DNA from: Candidatus Pelagibacter communis
Lineage (GTDB): Bacteria > Pseudomonadota > Alphaproteobacteria > Pelagibacterales > Pelagibacteraceae
NCBI RefSeq assembly: GCF_001180225.1
Contig: NZ_CVST01000040.1
Coordinates: forward strand, 124,001-188,000
Length of the DNA: 64,000 nucleotides
Reading direction: 5' to 3'
Shown here: positions 19,706 through 28,434 of the stretch, piece by piece
Layout of the letters: each line of letters starts with the position of its first letter
How positions within the stretch are numbered: the stretch's first letter is position 1
Translations under genes and position numbers: made by a program
Notes under the pieces: model-generated
Database searches by the model: none
What the model saw: only the letters and a program-made list of their open reading frames with translations
What the model was told of the DNA's origin: nothing

Positions 19706-20677
19706 TTATCTCTTTATTTTCCTAAAAAGGTCATTAGCACTTATCCATCCCGCTTCTAATCTGGGTCCAACAAACCAATCAGCACAAACTCCTAAATTAA
19801 TTTTTGAATTCCAATAACTTTTAATTTTTAAAGGTTTTGAATTTGATGAATACATCCATCCATGATTTAAAGAAAAAAGGATGTTGGTTTTTTTAATACC
19901 AGTCAGATCAAAAAATTTGTTAATTAATATTTTTGAATTTAAATCTTTATTTTCTTTATTTTTTAAAATTTTTTTATTTGCCCATATTGCTGTACTTTGA
20001 AGTGTCCAAAATTCATAAATACTTTTAAATCTTAACTTACTATTTTCTCTAGCAGCCCAACCTAAAATTTGATCATCAAACAAAAAACTACTTATATTTT
20101 TTTTTGTTTTTTTCATTTTTATCATGACAGTAATATTTGCATCCATTTTTAATTTTTTTTTAATAAAAGAATGATTAATAAATTTTTTTGCTAATTTAAG
20201 TAATTGAGGATGTGGGCAAGTTAAAATTAGATTATCATAAAATTTATTATCACCATCAGCAAAGGTAAGTTTCCATTTGTTTTTATTATAATCAATTTTT
20301 TTTAATTCTTTTTGAAAATTACAATTAATTTTTTTTAATAAATACTTACTAATATCGTTATTACCTTTTCTGCCAATTATTTTTTGATGATTTTTATTTT
20401 CTTTAATTTTTTTATTTTGAAAAATATGCTGGCCCTTCCAATTTTTTAATATTTTTTTTTCTATGAGTTTTGTTGTGAATTTTTTAAACTCACTAGTCTT
20501 AGGGGAAATATATTGAACGCCATGATCAAAGCCTATTTTTTTATCTAACCTTTTAAATGACGATCTCCCACCAGGACCTCTTGCTTTGTCATAGAGGTCT
20601 ACAGAGTGTTTTTTATTTAATAGATTTGAAATTGTAGCACCAGATATTCCAGATCCAATTACACAGTAAGTGCTCAT
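19706..20677 (-). CDS. Renalase-like FAD-dependent oxidoreductase
   Basis: FAD/NAD(P)-binding protein of the renalase-like amine-oxidase fold, 323 aa. The Rossmann dinucleotide motif GSGISGATIS is near residue 8. It is followed by a family-typical YDKARGPGGRSS segment and GFDHGVQYI, which contact FAD. The C-terminus has LGVCADWFVGPRLEAGWISA, the FAD-binding signature of these enzymes. The substrate is unknown. It overlaps tldE by 4 bases, so it is probably co-transcribed with tldD-tldE. Confidence 0.82.
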   Translation of the reverse strand: MSTYCVIGSGISGATISNLLNKKHSVDLYDKARGPGGRSSFKRLDKKIGFDHGVQYISPKTSEFKKFTTKLIEKKILKNWKGQHIFQNKKIKENKNHQKIIGRKGNNDISKYLLKKINCNFQKELKKIDYNKNKWKLTFADGDNKFYDNLILTCPHPQLLKLAKKFINHSFIKKKLKMDANITVMIKMKKTKKNISSFLFDDQILGWAARENSKLRFKSIYEFWTLQSTAIWANKKILKNKENKDLNSKILINKFFDLTGIKKTNILFSLNHGWMYSSNSKPLKIKSYWNSKINLGVCADWFVGPRLEAGWISANDLFRKIKR

Positions 20678-21990
20678 TTACCTGCAACTGTCATTCCTTC
20701 TATCATCATAGTTGGTGAGTTAATGGAATATTCAAAATCTAAATCACTGGCTAAAGTTATATTTTTAAACATATCTTTGAAATTTCCTGCAATTGTTATC
20801 TCATTTACTGGAAATTTAAATTCGCCATTTTCAATTAGGAAGCCTGTTGCACCCACTGAATAATCTCCTGTAACTAAATTACTTCCATGGCCTATTGTTT
20901 CGGTTACATAAATATGTTTTGAATTACTTTTTAATAAATCTTCAAAACTAATATTTCCATTATCGAAATATAAATTTGTTGTACCACCAGATCGTCCATT
21001 TGATTTTAAGTTAAGTTTTTTTCCATTGTAAGTATCGACTAAATAATTTTTTAAAACACCATTTTGTACAAGATTTAAAGTATCTGATTTTACTCCCTCT
21101 GAATCAAAAATTTGGGACCCAACACCTTTGTTTATATCGGGTTTATCAATAACATTTATTGTTTCTGTAAATATTTGTTCATTGATTTTGTCCTTAAGAA
21201 AAGATGTTCCTCTAGAAATCGCAGATGAAGATATGGCCCCTGCAAAAGCTCCCAACATCCCTTTTGCAATTCTTTTATCGAATATAATGCTTATTTTTTC
21301 ACTTCCAATTTTATTTGGGCTTAATTTTTTTATAGTTTGTTCAGAAGCTTTTTGACCAAGTTCTTTTGCGCCCTTAATGTCAGATAAATGACGTTTGCTT
21401 GTAAATTCATAGTCTCTTTCCATACTATTTTCATCTTTAGCAACAGTAACACAAGATGCACTAAATGAAGATGATTTGTATCCATCACAAAATCCATCAC
21501 TATTTGCTAAAATAAAGTTAGATTTATTTTCAGTAAAACTAGACTCTGTATTTATGATTTTTTCTTCTGAAGATGCAACGCTCTCAAGTTCTTTTAAATA
21601 CTCAATTTTTTTTTCATTATCAAAGTGTGTTTCATCATATAAATTTAAATTTTTAATTTCTTTAGCCAAAAGATCTTTATCTGGTAAAGAATTAAATTCA
21701 TCTTCAGGGGTATTTTTAGTTGTTTCAAAACATTTTTCTATTAGGGTTTTAATGTTATCATCTAATAAGTTTGATGAAGAAATTGAAGATCTTTTTTTTC
21801 CCAAATAAGTCTCTATACTTATTGCTAATCCATCTGATCTATTAGACTCGTCTAAAGTATTATTTCTAAAATTTACAGTTTCAGAAATTGAATGACCTAC
21901 TGTTACACTTGATCCGGTTGCACCTAATTTTTTAGCTAAATCTAAGCAAAATGATGCTTTTGATCTTAAATATTCTTGATCCTTAACCAT
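20674..21990 (-). CDS. pmbA: TldE/PmbA, partner of metalloprotease TldD
   Basis: Non-catalytic partner of the TldD/TldE heterodimeric protease involved in processing small peptides and degrading unfolded substrates. 438 residues. The N-terminal domain includes VGHSISETVNFRNN. The C-terminal half has RAIAKGMLGAFAGAISSSAI-type Ala/Gly-rich segments and HIYVTETIGHGSNLVTGDYS. It lacks the HExxxH zinc motif found in TldD, as expected for TldE. It starts three bases after tldD ends. Confidence 0.9.
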   Translation of the reverse strand: MVKDQEYLRSKASFCLDLAKKLGATGSSVTVGHSISETVNFRNNTLDESNRSDGLAISIETYLGKKRSSISSSNLLDDNIKTLIEKCFETTKNTPEDEFNSLPDKDLLAKEIKNLNLYDETHFDNEKKIEYLKELESVASSEEKIINTESSFTENKSNFILANSDGFCDGYKSSSFSASCVTVAKDENSMERDYEFTSKRHLSDIKGAKELGQKASEQTIKKLSPNKIGSEKISIIFDKRIAKGMLGAFAGAISSSAISRGTSFLKDKINEQIFTETINVIDKPDINKGVGSQIFDSEGVKSDTLNLVQNGVLKNYLVDTYNGKKLNLKSNGRSGGTTNLYFDNGNISFEDLLKSNSKHIYVTETIGHGSNLVTGDYSVGATGFLIENGEFKFPVNEITIAGNFKDMFKNITLASDLDFEYSINSPTMMIEGMTVAGK

Positions 21991-21993
21991 AAT

Positions 21994-23406
21994 TTAAAGT
22001 TTTGTTCCACCAACTGTCATTTTATCGATTAGAATTGAAGGTTGGGCAACTCCAACAGGTACACCTTGTCCAGCTTTACCACAAGTTCCTATACCAGGAT
22101 CTAACATCATATCGTTTCCAACCATAGAAACTTCTTTTAAAATTGAAGGACCATCTCCTATTAATGTCGCTCCCTTTATCGGTGAACCAATCTTTCCGTT
22201 ATTAATTTCATATGCCTCAGTACAATTAAATACAAATTTTCCAGATGTAATGTCAACTTGTCCTCCTCCAAAACTTACTGCAAAAATTCCTTTATCTACT
22301 GATTTGATCATTTCTTCTTGAGTTTGGTTTCCACTCAACATCATTGTATTTCTCATTCTTGGCAAAACAACATGTCTATAATTTTCTCTTCTTCCTGAAC
22401 CAGTCGATTTGGTATTCATCAATCTAGCATTTAATCTATCTTGCATAAAATTCTTTAATATCCCATTTTCAATCAATACTGTTTTTTCTGTTGGTGTACC
22501 TTCATCATCAATACTTAAGCTACCTCTTCTATTATCAATTGTTCCATCATCAACAATCGTAACTCCCTCACTGGCAACCTTTTGGCCCATAAGATCATGA
22601 AATGCAGAAGTTTTTTTTCTATTAAAGTCTCCCTCTAAACCATGTCCAATAGCTTCATGTATTAAAATTGCTGGCCATCCAGGTCCTAAAACAACTTTCA
22701 TTTCTCCTGCTGGAGCAGGTTTACTTTCTAAATTTACTGACGCAATTCTAAATGCTTCTTCACATACAGTTTTCCAATTGTCATTTTTTAGATATTCATC
22801 ATAAGATTGTCTTCCACCTATTCCATAAACGCCAGTTTCTTTTCTTCCATTTTTTTCTAACATCACAGATACATTAAATCTAATTAGTGGTCGGACATCA
22901 GTTAATACCTCACCACCTGATCTTATAATCTCAATAGATTTTTGTTCACCTGCAAAACTCGTAGTAACTTGTTTTACAGATTGATCTTTTTTTCTTAGAT
23001 ACTCATTTACTTTATTTAATACTTCTAATTTCGAATTTAATGTTTTTTGCTCTATGGGATTAATATCTTGATAAAATTTTTTATTAGATCTTGAAATATC
23101 TTGATTATAAGTACCTTTCATAGATTTCAGTGTAGATTTTAAATTTTCAGAAGATTTTTTTAATGAATCTTTTGATATTTCATTAGAGTGAGAATATGCA
23201 ACAACCTCTCCTGTAATTGCTCTAAATCCAAAACCTAAATCTGAACTATAGCTTGAGCTTTTAATTTTATTATCATCTAATAAAATAGATTCGGATTTAG
23301 TGTCCTCCAAATATAGCTCACCATCATCACAATTTTGTAATGTATCAGATACTATTGCATCAGCATCTTTTCTTGTTAAATCAGATTTGTCAAAAAAATT
23401 ACTCAC
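21994..23406 (-). CDS. tldD: Metalloprotease TldD
   Basis: Catalytic zinc subunit of the TldD/TldE protease. HEAIGH (His250, Glu251, His254) is intact and is followed by the GLEGDF motif. Length is 470 aa, as in the family. The start is GTG at 23406, the codon before it in frame being a TGA stop. An ATG 4 bases upstream is in another frame and stops after three codons (Met-Ser-Glu). The local sequence ATGAGTGAGT looks like a 4-base duplication of AGTG, without which the ATG would read directly into the same protein. Confidence 0.92.
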   Translation of the reverse strand: MSNFFDKSDLTRKDADAIVSDTLQNCDDGELYLEDTKSESILLDDNKIKSSSYSSDLGFGFRAITGEVVAYSHSNEISKDSLKKSSENLKSTLKSMKGTYNQDISRSNKKFYQDINPIEQKTLNSKLEVLNKVNEYLRKKDQSVKQVTTSFAGEQKSIEIIRSGGEVLTDVRPLIRFNVSVMLEKNGRKETGVYGIGGRQSYDEYLKNDNWKTVCEEAFRIASVNLESKPAPAGEMKVVLGPGWPAILIHEAIGHGLEGDFNRKKTSAFHDLMGQKVASEGVTIVDDGTIDNRRGSLSIDDEGTPTEKTVLIENGILKNFMQDRLNARLMNTKSTGSGRRENYRHVVLPRMRNTMMLSGNQTQEEMIKSVDKGIFAVSFGGGQVDITSGKFVFNCTEAYEINNGKIGSPIKGATLIGDGPSILKEVSMVGNDMMLDPGIGTCGKAGQGVPVGVAQPSILIDKMTVGGTKL

Positions 23407-23456
23407 TCATTTTAGATAGTGCTTTATTATTAATTTTCAACTAATCATTTGGCGCA

Positions 23457-23487
23457 TTTACATGCTTAATTTTAAAGTTAATATAAT
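23457..23487 (+). promoter_or_regulatory. Sigma-70-type promoter with TATAAT next to the start codon
   Basis: A perfect -10 TATAAT at 23482-23487 lies 5 bases before the ATG at 23493. A -35-like TTTACA is at 23457-23462 with 19-base spacing, which is slightly long. If used, transcription would begin at about the start codon. Confidence 0.5.
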
Positions 23488-23492
23488 TTTCT

Positions 23493-23840
23493 ATGAAAGT
23501 TTATTTTAATAACTCTTGCAAAATTTGCAGATCAGAAATCAATATGTATAAAAAAGAAAATATTGAAGATATTGATTGGATAGATATTACAAATAACAAA
23601 GAAGCAGAAAAAGAAACTTCGAAAAATGACAAAGAACTTTTAAGAAGATTGCACATTAAAGAAAACGATCAAGTAATTGAAGGTGCAGAAGCTTTTCTTT
23701 ATGTATGGAAGAGAATACCAAAATATAAATTCTTATATAGTTTTTTCAAACTTCCTATTATCTTTACAATTTTTAAATATGGATATGAAATAGTTGCTTA
23801 TTTCTTATATTTAAAAAATAAAAAACAATTAAAAAATTAG
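23493..23840 (+). CDS. DCC1-like (DUF393) thiol-disulfide protein
   Basis: 115-residue protein with a redox-type CxxC at the N-terminus: VYFNNSCKICRSEI, Cys10 and Cys13. This matches the DCC family (named for its conserved Asp-Cys-Cys-type motif), here with Asn-Ser-Cys in place of Asp-Cys. A hydrophobic C-terminal third could associate with membrane. The family is predicted to act in thiol-disulfide exchange, but substrates are unknown. It is convergent with the small two-TM gene, with a 4-base stop-codon overlap (TTAG). Confidence 0.72.
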   Translation: MKVYFNNSCKICRSEINMYKKENIEDIDWIDITNNKEAEKETSKNDKELLRRLHIKENDQVIEGAEAFLYVWKRIPKYKFLYSFFKLPIIFTIFKYGYEIVAYFLYLKNKKQLKN

Positions 23841-24130
23841 TTAAGAAAAAATATCAAAATTTGACTTAATAAAGACATTGAAAGAATAAACATAATTAAA
23901 ACTACTGAATACATAAGGGTAATAATTTTATTTCTCTTTCTTCTTAATCTTACAAAATTCTTGTCATCTAAATCGGATATGTCTCTTTCTCCATCAACTT
24001 CATAATCATAACTCCATCTCCAGGTTGATTGTCCTAACCTTTCGTCCTGACTATTAAAGTATCTGATCCAAGCAAGTATATAACTTAAGAACACATACAA
24101 AATTACCATTGCAATTATTCCATAAAGCAT
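23837..24130 (-). CDS. Small two-helix membrane protein of unknown function
   Basis: 97 aa. One hydrophobic helix is at residues 1-20 and a second at about 70-95. They are separated by a charged loop with aromatic WRWSYDYEVDGERDISDLDD and a basic stretch RLRRKRNK just before the second helix. By the positive-inside rule the loop end near the second helix faces the cytoplasm. I recognise no family. It follows the Lys-rich coiled-coil gene by 30 bases on the same strand, so the two may be co-expressed. Confidence 0.6.
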   Translation of the reverse strand: MLYGIIAMVILYVFLSYILAWIRYFNSQDERLGQSTWRWSYDYEVDGERDISDLDDKNFVRLRRKRNKIITLMYSVVLIMFILSMSLLSQILIFFLN

Positions 24131-24160
24131 AACTAATAATACTTAAATTAAATGTAATAA

Positions 24161-25357
24161 TTAATTGTTATTTTTCGCTCTTTTTCTTGCAATTAGTTGA
24201 GTTAAGGAGTCCACCATAGTGTCTGAAGCCTTAAATATTTCATTATTTTTAAATTCGTGAGAGATATTTTTCTCAGGATTAGTTTTATCTTCAATCACTA
24301 TACCTTCATCAGGAGAATTATTTTTAATATAAATTAATAATAACCACTCTTCATCAGGAGCCTCATCCCACTTAACAAATATCTCACCTGTTTCAAATCT
24401 TCTATCTATACATCGAAAAATAGACATGTGTCTTGTGATATGCCTTTTATTTAATTGGAAAACTAAACTGCTAGCACTTCTATAAAAGCTCTCAAGAGCA
24501 AACTCAATTTTTTGCCTTGCTAAAGTATACTCTTTTTCTTTCCTTAGTAATGTTTCCCTATCTTCATCACCTTGAATTTTAACTCCTAAAGCTTCTACTC
24601 TTTCTCTTATTTTTTGATCTCTGATTATTCGATATTTCTCTTTTAACTTCTCAATTCTCTGTTGAAGTCCTGCATAATCTTCTCTTTTTTCTTTTAATGA
24701 TATTTTTTCTAATTTTTCTAATTCTTTAACTTCCCTTACTCTAAATTTTTCAATTTGTTTTTCTAATTTTAATTGTTGTAAAAATTTCTTCTGTTTTTCA
24801 GCTTGTTCAATTCTTAATAATGCCTGCTCTTTTCTTAGGAATAACTTAATTTCTTTTTTTCTTTGTTTTTCTAATCTAATTTCTTCTTTTAATACTTGTT
24901 CATTTAGTTTTAACTTTAATTCTTGTTCTTTTTGCTTCTCTAGCTGTATGGCTAATTTTTCCTGTCTTTCTTGTTCCTGTTTTTCAAGTTTTATTCTTCT
25001 CTGCTCTTCTTTTTTAAGATCCTTATAATTACTGATTGTTTCAGAAATTTTATCAAAAAATGCTTGAATATATTTTTCTATATTAATATTTATTTTAAAT
25101 TTGAATTCAGGTTTAAGTGAATTTTGAAAATTAATTATTTTTAATAAAAAACTTTTTTTTTTAGTTTTTCTAATAACTATTTTTTTTGTTTTAACTCTTA
25201 AATTATTTTTTTTTTTGGTTTTTCTTTTATTACTTTTGTTAATCTTAGATTTTGTTTTTTTAACTTTAGAAATTTTTTTAGATTTTTTAGATTTTAGCTG
25301 AGATTTTTTCTTACTTTTTTTAACAGATTTACTTTGTTTTTTTTTTATTTTTTTCAT
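24161..25357 (-). CDS. Lys-rich coiled-coil protein of unknown function
   Basis: 398 aa in three visible parts. Residues 1-75 are extremely Lys/Ser-rich and histone H1-like. Residues ~105-290 are a long charged coiled coil of Lys, Glu, Gln, Leu and Arg. The C-terminal ~110 residues look globular and contain SLVFQLNKRHITRHMSIFRC and a GEIFVKWDEAPDEEWLLLIY stretch. No signal peptide or membrane segment is visible. I do not recognise a family. The basic tail would suit nucleic-acid binding (nucleoid or RNA), an inference from composition only. It lies between cfa (upstream, 28 bases) and a small membrane protein gene. Confidence 0.7.
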   Translation of the reverse strand: MKKIKKKQSKSVKKSKKKSQLKSKKSKKISKVKKTKSKINKSNKRKTKKKNNLRVKTKKIVIRKTKKKSFLLKIINFQNSLKPEFKFKININIEKYIQAFFDKISETISNYKDLKKEEQRRIKLEKQEQERQEKLAIQLEKQKEQELKLKLNEQVLKEEIRLEKQRKKEIKLFLRKEQALLRIEQAEKQKKFLQQLKLEKQIEKFRVREVKELEKLEKISLKEKREDYAGLQQRIEKLKEKYRIIRDQKIRERVEALGVKIQGDEDRETLLRKEKEYTLARQKIEFALESFYRSASSLVFQLNKRHITRHMSIFRCIDRRFETGEIFVKWDEAPDEEWLLLIYIKNNSPDEGIVIEDKTNPEKNISHEFKNNEIFKASDTMVDSLTQLIARKRAKNNN

Positions 25358-25374
25358 TTAAAGGAATTTATTAT

Positions 25375-25395
25375 TTATCAATAAATTATTGATAA
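25375..25395. repeat. 8-bp hairpin at the cfa stop codon
   Basis: Inverted repeat with arms TTATCAAT and ATTGATAA around a 5-base AAATT loop. It spans the cfa stop codon and the short gap before the coiled-coil gene. There is no T-run, so it is not a standard intrinsic terminator. The all-AT arms could occur by chance here. Confidence 0.5.
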
Positions 25396-26576
25396 ATATA
25401 GTCTCTTGTAACAGGTGTTGAAGTATAGTTTTTCGTAAGTTGAAATTGATATACAACTTGGTCTCCCCATTTAAAAGCCATTTCACAACCTGCTAAATAA
25501 AATTCCCACATTCTAAAAAAACGCTCATCGAACATATTAATAATTTTATCTTTATTCTTTAGGCAATTTTCTTTCCAATTTCTTAATGTGTGAGAATAAT
25601 GCATTCTTAATACCTCAATATCAGCAACAATTAAGCCTGCTTTTTCGATTGGAGTAGTTACTTCACTTAAACTTGGTGTATATCCACCTGGAAATATGTA
25701 TTTTGTAATCCATGGATGAGGATCTCTTGGAGGATTTACTGATCCAATGGTATGAATTAACGAAACTCCATCATCTTTAAGAAGTTTTTCAACTTGTGAG
25801 AAAAACTTTTTGTAAAATTTTCTTCCCACATGTTCAAACATTCCAACACTTACAATTCTATCAAATTTTTCATCCAGCTCCCTATAATCCATCAACTTAA
25901 ATGTTAATTGATTTTCTAAATTCAGTTCTTTAGCTTTTTGTTTGCAATATTTAAATTGATTCTCTGATAAAGTGATTCCAGTTACTTCACAATTTGCTGA
26001 TTTAGCTATATCAACAGCTAAAGATCCCCACCCACATCCAATATCTAATACTTTTTGATTTGGCTTTATATTTAATTTTTTAATTATATGCTGAATTTTA
26101 TTATTTTGAGCAGTCTCTAGAGTATCATTTTCATTTTTGAAATAAGCACAAGAATATTGTCTTTTAGGATCTAAAAATAAATCATAAAGGTCATCTTTGA
26201 TATCATAATGATGTGAAACATTCATTTTAGATTTTTTGATAAAATTAAAATTTGTTAGATATCTGTATGATCCTCTCAATCTATTAATTAAGTAACTAAA
26301 AAAATTTAAATCTCCTCTGCCAAAATTCATCAAAGACAAATCTAAAAAGTCTGTAAGACTACCGTTCTCAATAACTATTTCTCCATCTGTATAAGCTTCT
26401 CCAAAATATAGATCAGGATGAAATAAAAGTTTATAATGAAGTTTTTTATTTAATATTTTAACTTTTATAGGATTTTCATTCTCGGGATTTCCAATTATAT
26501 AACTTTTAGAATTTGCATCAACTAGGATAAAACCATCTTTCTTAAAAACACTATTTAAGAACCTTGCTAATTGCAT
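25386..26576 (-). CDS. cfa: Cyclopropane-fatty-acyl-phospholipid synthase family methyltransferase
   Basis: SAM-dependent enzyme that adds a methylene bridge to unsaturated acyl chains of membrane phospholipids. The SAM-binding motif is VLDIGCGWGSLAVDIA near residue 173. It is preceded by the family's SHHYDIKDDLYDLFLD and SCAYF elements and followed by GMFEHVG and GGYTPSL. 396 residues is typical. Related methyltransferases make other branched lipids, so substrate remains an inference. It starts two bases after the DapA-like gene ends. Confidence 0.87.
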   Translation of the reverse strand: MQLARFLNSVFKKDGFILVDANSKSYIIGNPENENPIKVKILNKKLHYKLLFHPDLYFGEAYTDGEIVIENGSLTDFLDLSLMNFGRGDLNFFSYLINRLRGSYRYLTNFNFIKKSKMNVSHHYDIKDDLYDLFLDPKRQYSCAYFKNENDTLETAQNNKIQHIIKKLNIKPNQKVLDIGCGWGSLAVDIAKSANCEVTGITLSENQFKYCKQKAKELNLENQLTFKLMDYRELDEKFDRIVSVGMFEHVGRKFYKKFFSQVEKLLKDDGVSLIHTIGSVNPPRDPHPWITKYIFPGGYTPSLSEVTTPIEKAGLIVADIEVLRMHYSHTLRNWKENCLKNKDKIINMFDERFFRMWEFYLAGCEMAFKWGDQVVYQFQLTKNYTSTPVTRDYIYQ

Positions 26577-26577
26577 A

Positions 26578-27462
26578 TTAAGCTGCCATAGATGATTTAA
26601 ACGAAAAATCTAATTTCTCTAATTTATTTAAAAGATCAAATTCTTCCTCTTTATTAAGAATTCTCAAAGGAGGAAGCAAATTTTCATAAATACTATCTTT
26701 ATGCTTAAAAAAAGTATGTAAACCAGAAATTAAATTATATTTTTCAAATGTCCCTCTTACATCACATAAATTGGTATTAACTTCCTGTTCTTTTCCATCA
26801 TTAAAATCATCATATACTTTTCTAGCAAGTTTAGATGTTGCGTTACATGTTGCTGTGATTATTCCCGAACAACCTAATCCTAGTCCTTTTAATAATTTTG
26901 TTTCTGAGCCTGGCATTACAGAAAAATTATCTATCTTTAAATTTTCAAAAAGATTATACGAACTGTCCTTAACACCAACTATTTGATCTGGAAAATTTTT
27001 GGCTAGTTTTTCAACACATTCCACACTGAATTTATATCCACAAAGTTTTTCAAAATTATATAATACAATCTTAGCATTTGGAATTGACTCTACAATTCTG
27101 GAGTAAAAATTAAAAACATCTTCATCGCTATATTTATAAAATGCAGGTGGCATAATTAAAAATTTTTCTAAATCCAATGATGTTGCAACTTTCATTAAAT
27201 TTATTATTTCTCCTAAAGAATTTAACCCTGTACCAATAATAAAATTATCTTTGTATTTATTAGTTGATATTTTGTTTAGAAGTTTAATTTTTTCAGCAAC
27301 TGGTATCAGCTGAGCTTGTCCTGTACTTCCAAAAATTGCAGCCCCATGGCAACCATTTTCTATCACCATCTCAGAATGCTCAATTGTTTTGTCAATGTTT
27401 AATGTTAAATCGTCATTTAACACAGACATTGATGCAGCATAAATACCTTTTAATAAACTCAT
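26578..27462 (-). CDS. DapA/N-acetylneuraminate lyase superfamily aldolase
   Basis: Class I aldolase or lyase, 294 aa, (beta/alpha)8 barrel. The Schiff-base Lys164 is in VGVKDSSYN and the catalytic Tyr134 in VLYNFE. The substrate-binding loop is GSTGQ (45-49) rather than the GTTGE of true dihydrodipicolinate synthase. The Arg that follows the Tyr by five residues in DapA is replaced (Leu139). It is therefore unlikely to be the lysine-pathway enzyme; a 2-keto acid aldolase or lyase is more likely. It is transcribed away from the SDR gene and runs into cfa. Confidence 0.78.
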   Translation of the reverse strand: MSLLKGIYAASMSVLNDDLTLNIDKTIEHSEMVIENGCHGAAIFGSTGQAQLIPVAEKIKLLNKISTNKYKDNFIIGTGLNSLGEIINLMKVATSLDLEKFLIMPPAFYKYSDEDVFNFYSRIVESIPNAKIVLYNFEKLCGYKFSVECVEKLAKNFPDQIVGVKDSSYNLFENLKIDNFSVMPGSETKLLKGLGLGCSGIITATCNATSKLARKVYDDFNDGKEQEVNTNLCDVRGTFEKYNLISGLHTFFKHKDSIYENLLPPLRILNKEEEFDLLNKLEKLDFSFKSSMAA

Positions 27463-27498
27463 ATATTTTTTAAAAGAATATAATAATTCAAAAAAAAA

Positions 27499-28434
27499 AT
27501 GAATAAAAAAGTAAACTTAATTATTGGATCAGGTGTATTAGGGGCATATCTTTCTGCAGAGCTTTTAAAGAAAAATGAAAAAATAATTGTAACCTCAAGA
27601 AAGTTGAATAAAAAATTTACTAATTATGAATATCTGAAAATACAAAAAAAAGTTAATTTTGAAAAACTAAATACAAATAATAAAAAACAAATTAATCATA
27701 TTTTAAATAAATATAATCCTAAAAAAATTTTTTATTTTAGTGGGCAAAGCTCAATTCCAAAAAGTATCAAATTAAAAAAAGCAACTTTTTCATCTCATTA
27801 TGTTGGGACTAAAAATTTCTTAGATATTTTAAAAAAAGAAAAGTCAGAAACAAAATTTTTTAAAGCAAACTCTGGGTATATATTTTCACCAAAAAAAGGG
27901 TTGGTAAATCTAAATTGCAAATACTCAACAAACAAAAATCCATATATCCAAACGCAGAAAGAAGTATTCAAGTTAATGAAAAAATACAGAAAATATAAGT
28001 TAAATTTATTTAACTTAGTATTTATGCAGATTGAATCCCCTTTAAGACCTGATGATTTTTTTATCAAAAAAATTTGCTTAGCCGCAAAAAATAAAAAAAA
28101 AGTAGAAGTTGGAAATATAAATACATTTAGAGATTACTCATGGATAACAGAAGTTGTAAAATTAATATTAAAAGTATCAAATCTTGGAAGTAAGGATTTG
28201 ATTATTTCACCAGGTAAAAAATTATCTGGGAAAGAAATAATAAAAACAGCTTATTATTTAAACAAACTTGATTATAAAAAATACTTCTCAATAAATAAAA
28301 AATATTTCAGAAAACAAGAAAACAAATTATTAGCTAGTGATAGCAAAAACTCTTTATTTCTAAAAAAAGCATACAATTTTAAATTTAATATTGTTGGGAA
28401 AAAACTTATTAAAAAAATGTATAACTCACTATGA
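27499..28434 (+). CDS. Extended SDR, GDP-mannose-4,6-dehydratase/epimerase-like
   Basis: 311-residue NAD(P)-binding protein of the nucleotide-sugar epimerase/dehydratase type. The Gly motif GSGVLGAYLS is at residues 10-19. ANSGYIFSP (123-131) corresponds to the catalytic Ser/Thr region and QIESPLRPDDFF to a GMD-like substrate loop. The expected YxxxK is altered: Tyr149 is followed by Ile-Gln-Thr-Gln-Lys, so position +4 is Gln and the Lys is one residue late. Activity is therefore uncertain. It overlaps the GT9 gene by 4 bases, which points to glycan synthesis. Confidence 0.75.
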   Translation: MNKKVNLIIGSGVLGAYLSAELLKKNEKIIVTSRKLNKKFTNYEYLKIQKKVNFEKLNTNNKKQINHILNKYNPKKIFYFSGQSSIPKSIKLKKATFSSHYVGTKNFLDILKKEKSETKFFKANSGYIFSPKKGLVNLNCKYSTNKNPYIQTQKEVFKLMKKYRKYKLNLFNLVFMQIESPLRPDDFFIKKICLAAKNKKKVEVGNINTFRDYSWITEVVKLILKVSNLGSKDLIISPGKKLSGKEIIKTAYYLNKLDYKKYFSINKKYFRKQENKLLASDSKNSLFLKKAYNFKFNIVGKKLIKKMYNSL

